Both the position numbers and the translations under genes were made by a program. The notes beneath the pieces are model-generated. The model did no database searches and was not told the DNA's origin. It saw nothing but the letters and a program-made list of their open reading frames with translations. From Nocardiopsis sp. JB363 (GTDB lineage Bacteria > Actinomycetota > Actinomycetes > Streptosporangiales > Streptosporangiaceae), in contig NZ_FRFF01000182.1 of NCBI RefSeq assembly GCF_900143625.1, positions 1 to 41,634 of the forward strand: a DNA stretch of 41,634 nucleotides, written 5' to 3'. Of this stretch, positions 29,101 through 35,100 are shown piece after piece. Within the stretch, counting starts at the first letter, position 1; every line of letters begins with the position of its first letter.

Positions 29101-32100
29101 ACGCCGCCCGCCACCGAGCCACAGCCGTCCCTGGCGGACACGTGGGACGGCGTGCTCAACCCGACGTCCCGCAGTCGTGACGGCTCGGTGCATGGGGACG
29201 CCCACCACCAGGTGGCCCCTTCCGAGAACGGTACGGACACCCTAGGGGCGCGGAACGTCACGGAGCCGGCCGAAAGCTCCCGCGCCGAGGACGTCCCGCC
29301 GGTCGTCGGCGACCCCGACCCGGTCCGGGAGAGGACCGACGCCGAGCACGAACGCGAACTCGCGCGTGCCCGTCGGGGCAAACGGCCCGAACCGGCCGCC
29401 GCCGAGCGATTCGAGGCCGAGACGCTGGAGGCAGAAGCGGATCAGGCACGGCTGCGGGCCGAGACGGAGCGCGACCTCGCCGACGAGAGCGCGATCCGGA
29501 CAGCGGCGGCCGCACGGGACGCCGCGCCCACCACCTCGTCGCGTGTCGAGGACATGACCACCGAGGCCGCGGTCCGCGAGGACCAGGCGATACGGACCGA
29601 CCGTCTGGCCGAACACATGGGCGATCTGGCCCGCCGGGCGCGGTTGCGCGCCGAGGCCGCGAAGCGGGCCGCGGACCGCGAGCTGGACGAACCGGCCCGC
29701 GAGCGTCCCACCGGTACCAGGCCCGAGGTCGCCCGTGCGGGAGGGGTGGAACCGGACACTCACGCCGCCCGCACACCGGGGCATGCCCGGGACACGAGCG
29801 GCGCTGAGGAACGGGCCCCCGGCAGTGAACCGGTCCCCCAGACGGCTCCGGAGCCCGTCCCGGGTGTCCCGGAGGTGACCGAGGCGTCCCATGGGCAGGA
29901 GCCGGGCGCACCACCGCACCCCCCGGTGACCGTTGACGCCGCGCCCAAGGACCGTTCCGACGTCACCGACGCACCGCCCACGCCTTCCCAACCGGACCAG
30001 TCGGCCCAACCGGCCGGAGCCGATACGACGCGCGGCACGGAACCCCCGGTGGTCCCGCCGCGTCCACGCCCACGGCGCACCGGCCAGGACGGTCCCGACC
30101 CGGTCCGGCCGCCGGAGCAGCGGGACGACGTTTCCGGGCGGGCACGGAACCCCGAAGATCGGGAGGCCACCACGCCGCCGAGTCCGGACCCGGCCGCAAC
30201 CCCGTCCTCGACCCCGCTTCCGACCCCCGGCCGAAGGCTGAACTACCTGCTGAGGAGCGGACAGATCGACTCCCCGCTCATCGGCCCCGCCGCGGACCGG
30301 ATCATCGCCCGGATTCGGGCCGACCTCAGCGGGCGGCTCTCCCACGGCGAGATCAACGCCATCGAGCGGCGGGTGCGCGCCGACTTCGCGCGCGACTCCC
30401 GCCCCTACTTCGCCCCAGGAGGCCACACCTTCACCATCCCGGGTCGTAGTGGCGAACGGAGGGTCATCCTGAAACTGTCACCGGAGGGCGATTCCTGGCG
30501 TCTCGCCCCCGAATCCGGCCTCGCGGCGGAGGAGGGGCCGGACAGCGCTCCCAGGGCGAAGACCAAGAGCACGGCGGAGCACAAGACCAAGGTGTCGAGG
30601 AAGGGCGCGGCGACCTCCACGGCCGCGGTCGGCGGGTCGTTCAAAATCACCGCCTACGGGCTGGTCCCACCAGATTCGGCTGTCGGTCCCGCGTTCAGCT
30701 TCTCGATCAAGGGGGCTCACAACCAGCGCTCCACCAGTTACTCGGTGAGTGACGGCGCCGTCGGCAGGAGCGAGGTGTCACTGAAGGGCGACCTCGAGGA
30801 GTTCCTGAGCGATCTCCGGGTGGAACTGACCGTCGACCCGCCCGTCGACCCGCTCGCCGCCCCGCGCGGTGGCCTCCAGGGGATGGCGGACCGGTTCCGG
30901 GACCGCCAGGGCAGCGCCGACGTGGAACTGTCCGAGCGCCCGGTGGTCTTGAGCGTGGTCGAACCCGGTGGGCTGAGCATGTCCGTTCCCGGCGGGCTCA
31001 AGGACCGTGACGCGGCCGTCGACGCCGCCACCGATGCCCCGGAGCGCATCGTCTTGCCCGACCCCTTCGACAACGGGCCCCGCATCCCGGGTACACAGAA
31101 CGGGCAGGGGACCCGGGTGGGCAGCGGGCACCCGCTCGCCGTTGAGCCCATCCATGGCCTGAAAGGGCAGATTCGCCAGCAACTCGGCGTCGACCGGAAC
31201 AACCCCAGTAGCGCCGAACTGGACCTTGCCACGGCCCCTGATGCCCTTGAGAAGAACCTTGCGTCGCTGGACCGCGGGCCGACGCCGATGGCCTTGGTCG
31301 CCGACATCCACGGTGTGCCGCGAGTCCTCATCATGTGGTCGGTCCCCCGGGAGCTGACGAGGGTCGAGGACGCGCCGGGGAAGGCGTCCTTCAGCCGCAG
31401 TCGAAAGGGCGACAAGAAAGCGGGCCTGACGGCGAAGCGGTCGACCAACCTGACGATCGGCGCCGGGTTCGGTGCGGTCGTGACCCTGCTCCAAGGCACC
31501 CTCCGTCTCAACATGCCCCACTTCGACGCCTCCTACAAATTCGACGCCGTGTCGACCAGGGCCCTCTCGACGGAGGGTGCCCAGACGGCCAAGGCGCATT
31601 CCAAAGAGGTCGAGACCTACAAGGTCGAGCGGGTCTTCTACGCCATGCTCTCCGGCGACGCCACACTGATGAGCTCGTGGGGCCGGTCGATCGAGCAGAT
31701 CGCGGTCGCCGATGCCCGACGCATGGCCGGCCTGGACGAGCCGACGGACGAAGCGGGGGCGCGGCGCGTCCCCCGCTTCGACCACCTGGCCGTGGACCGT
31801 CCGGCCCATTGGGGAGGCACGACCCTCAGAGAGGTGGTCCACGAGGACGGTAGCCGTTATCGGACCGCGACGCCGGCGAACGGTGCCACCAACTCCGCGC
31901 CCCGGCCCACCACCGTCTATGAGGACTATGCGAGTGCGGTGCTGAACGGGATCGCCGATGAGCACCCGGGGATGGTGGTGCCCGATCTGGTCACCGGGTC
32001 CAAGGCGTCCTACGCGCGCCGTCCGGGCGCGGGGCCGGACGGCCACCGCACGCCGCGTGAGTTCCCCGTTCTGCGCCGGAACTACCATCAGGCCATCGCC

Positions 32101-35100
32101 AACACGATCATGGTGTTGGACGCGATGACCCCGCACAACCTGGAAGGGCGGCCGGACGAGTGGATGGGGGCCGGGATCGACCTGCTCCTGATCGAGACCA
32201 CGAGCATCGACCCCACCCTGGCCAACCGAGGCGGCCTGTTCCGGCCCCCGTTCGTGCCGGTGCGACTGTACGCCGACGCCACCGGGCGCGTGTTCGGGGG
32301 CACCTCGACGATGGGGACCGAGTCCACGGTGGCGGGATCGGCCGGGCAGACCGACGGGCGCGAGCGCACCCACACCTGGACCGAGCAGCTCAGCGTCGGG
32401 GTCCGGGGCCGGGATCCGGCGGTCGACGCGGCCGGCGCGCGAAAGAACGTCGGGATGCTCGACGCGACGGCCGAGGCCTCGCAGCCGCGCGGACGTACCC
32501 AGGAACACGGGGTCAAGGGGGCGACCGAGAGCACGGTCAAGACCACCGGCGACACCGATGTGTGGCGCTACGGCGTCGACCTCATGGCCAAGATGGGTAA
32601 GTTCCGCAAGGCCGACGACCTGGCCGTGATCGACGATGACGACGGCGGCGCCGCAGCCCGAGCCCGGGACGGAGTCGTGTACGACGGGCACGCCATCACC
32701 ATCCAGGGCCCACGTGCGCGGCTGGAGGTGGAATCCCCGGCGGGACGGGACGTGGAACACGCCGCCGACCGCACCACGGCCATTCATCAGTCCACCACGC
32801 AAGACGGGACCACCGACCGGCCGACGGGCCGGCGCCGTCTGTCGGACACCGAGGCCCGTGCGGTCGTGTTGGGCACCGCGCGGCCTCCGGCGCCGCACCC
32901 GATGGACGGTGTGCCCACCGCGACCACTACCGTGACCGCACCCGATCTGTACCGGCTGGGCAACCGGCTACTGACCGACACCATTCCGGGATTCCAGGAA
33001 TTCCTGCGGCGTTCGCGGGGCGCCCACGACTACCTGCGACAGCTGCTGTTGCCGCCCATGCTCGGCGGTAACGTCCCCCAGATGCTGTCGCGGTTCGGGC
33101 TGCGCAGCGGTCGATTGCAGGTGGACACCGCGTGGCGGTGGCGGGGGCTGCCGACCCTGGTCCTTCGTGCCGCACGCGGCGGCTTTCGGTTGTACGAGGT
33201 GATGCCCACGACCACGGTGGAGGTCTCCTCCAGCGGGGAGGTGAGCATCGGCGCGGCCGGTACCCGCGGCGGCCACACTCGCTCACTGGGGTTCTCCGCC
33301 CGGTTCCGGCACAACCCCAACGACGAGGCCCCCTCGGGGGGCGGGCCGGCTTCCGGTACGGACACCGCGAGGAGCGGTCACCCCACCCTGATGCCGGGAG
33401 GGAGGTGGACCCCTTATTCGCGCTCGGCCACGGAGAACACGGCCATGTCGGTCACCTTCTCCCGGGCCACCAAGGTGACCCCGCAGGGCGGTGCCTTCCC
33501 CTACACCGCCGATCTGTCCTTCGACCAGGCGGCCGAGGTCAAGAAGGACTGGAAACTCGGAGTGACCGTGCCGCGCCGCACCTCCACGGCCTCACACCAC
33601 GGCGTGCACATCGAGGTCCCCGGGGCCGAGTTCGGCTACATCGCCGAAGCCGAGGCCTATGCGGCCGACCTGGTCGACGACGCCGTGGGGACCGACACCG
33701 ACGGCACCCCCATCGCGACCGCGCTGCTGGGCCACCACGCACCCCGACCGAACTGGGAGCCACGACCCGGGTTCGTCGGGCTGGGCCACTACCGCCAGGG
33801 CCCCGATGCGGGCCCCGTCGTCGACGATCTGTTCCGACGGCTGGCCGCTGAGGGACTGGAACTGACGGGGACCAGCCGCGAGGAGCTGTTCCAGCGAGTC
33901 GGCGCGCACATCACCCGAGGACTGGACGACGCCACCGCACGGGCCGTGCCGATCGACGTGAAGGTCCGCTCCACGAGCCTGGCCCACTCCTCGTCTCAGG
34001 GCAAGATCACCTTTGACGTCATTCGGCGGCGCGGCGAGGTCGACCGGGTGGGGGCCAAGGCCGACTTCGTCGATTCGCGCAGTCGCGCCACTGAGATCAA
34101 CGAATCACGGGGCAGGCAGAAGGACAGCACCGTCGGAGGCGGATTCGGGCTGGTCGGCACGCTGTCGTCCAGCGACGAGCAGCCTCCGTCGTCACAGACC
34201 CCCGACAAGCGACCAGTGACCCTCCTCCCCGGGATTGGCAACGCCTCGCGTCAGAGCGGGACCTCGACCACACGGAACACGGGGGACTCGACGACCGAGA
34301 CGGTGGACACCCTCGTCTTCGGTCCCTACGCCGTCATCGGTACCGATGCCTCGCTGCGCCTGTACCTGGAGACCAAGGGCCATGTCATCGTCGCCGAGGC
34401 GCCCGCGGGGCGGATGAGTGAGCTCTATCCCGCCCCCTACCTCATCGGAACCGGCGAGTCGGCGGCTGAAGCGCTCCGGGCGGGCGCCCCGCGGCTGCTG
34501 CCCTCGCCCAACCAGCTGCTCGACCCGGCGGCCGGGGAATGGGCCGCTGACCGGCGCTCGGGCGCTCGAGCGCCGATGCCGTGGCTTGAGGCACTGTCGG
34601 TGGCCGGCGACGGGGCGGCGGTCACCGCCGCCGGGTACATCGCCACGGCGCGGGCGTCGGGTTGGCAGCCGCCGCAGGACGTGTCCGCACCCGCCCTCGT
34701 CCGCGCCGCGCGGGACTACCTTGTCGACAAGATGGGGCCCCGGGCGGAGAACATTCACGTGGCTCTCACCGGGCTGGCCCTGGTGGCGAACTTCGCTCCC
34801 GCCGCCGACGGCGGTAAAGGCCTGCCCAACCTGTTCCGGGACAGGCTGATCACCTTCGCCGACTTGAGATGGCGCTTGCACGCGGTGCCACGTGCGGAGG
34901 GGGCACGGCTGATCGATGTCTCGGTCGACTCCGCGCACGGAGGTTCCCGTAAGGGCGAGCACAAGGACGAGACGACGGCGGACCATCCCTCCACCACCAC
35001 CGGTGGCGCTACCGGAGGCGCGATCGGATCCGTCCCCGACGAGCACCGGTCCATGGGTTTTGTGAACGACACCCAATCCACATCCGTCTCGTCCGCCGCG

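Noticed and set aside
30778..32898. 706-codon minus-strand frame within the giant gene.
   Set aside because: It is explained by the high GC third-position bias of the plus-strand gene; no motif found.
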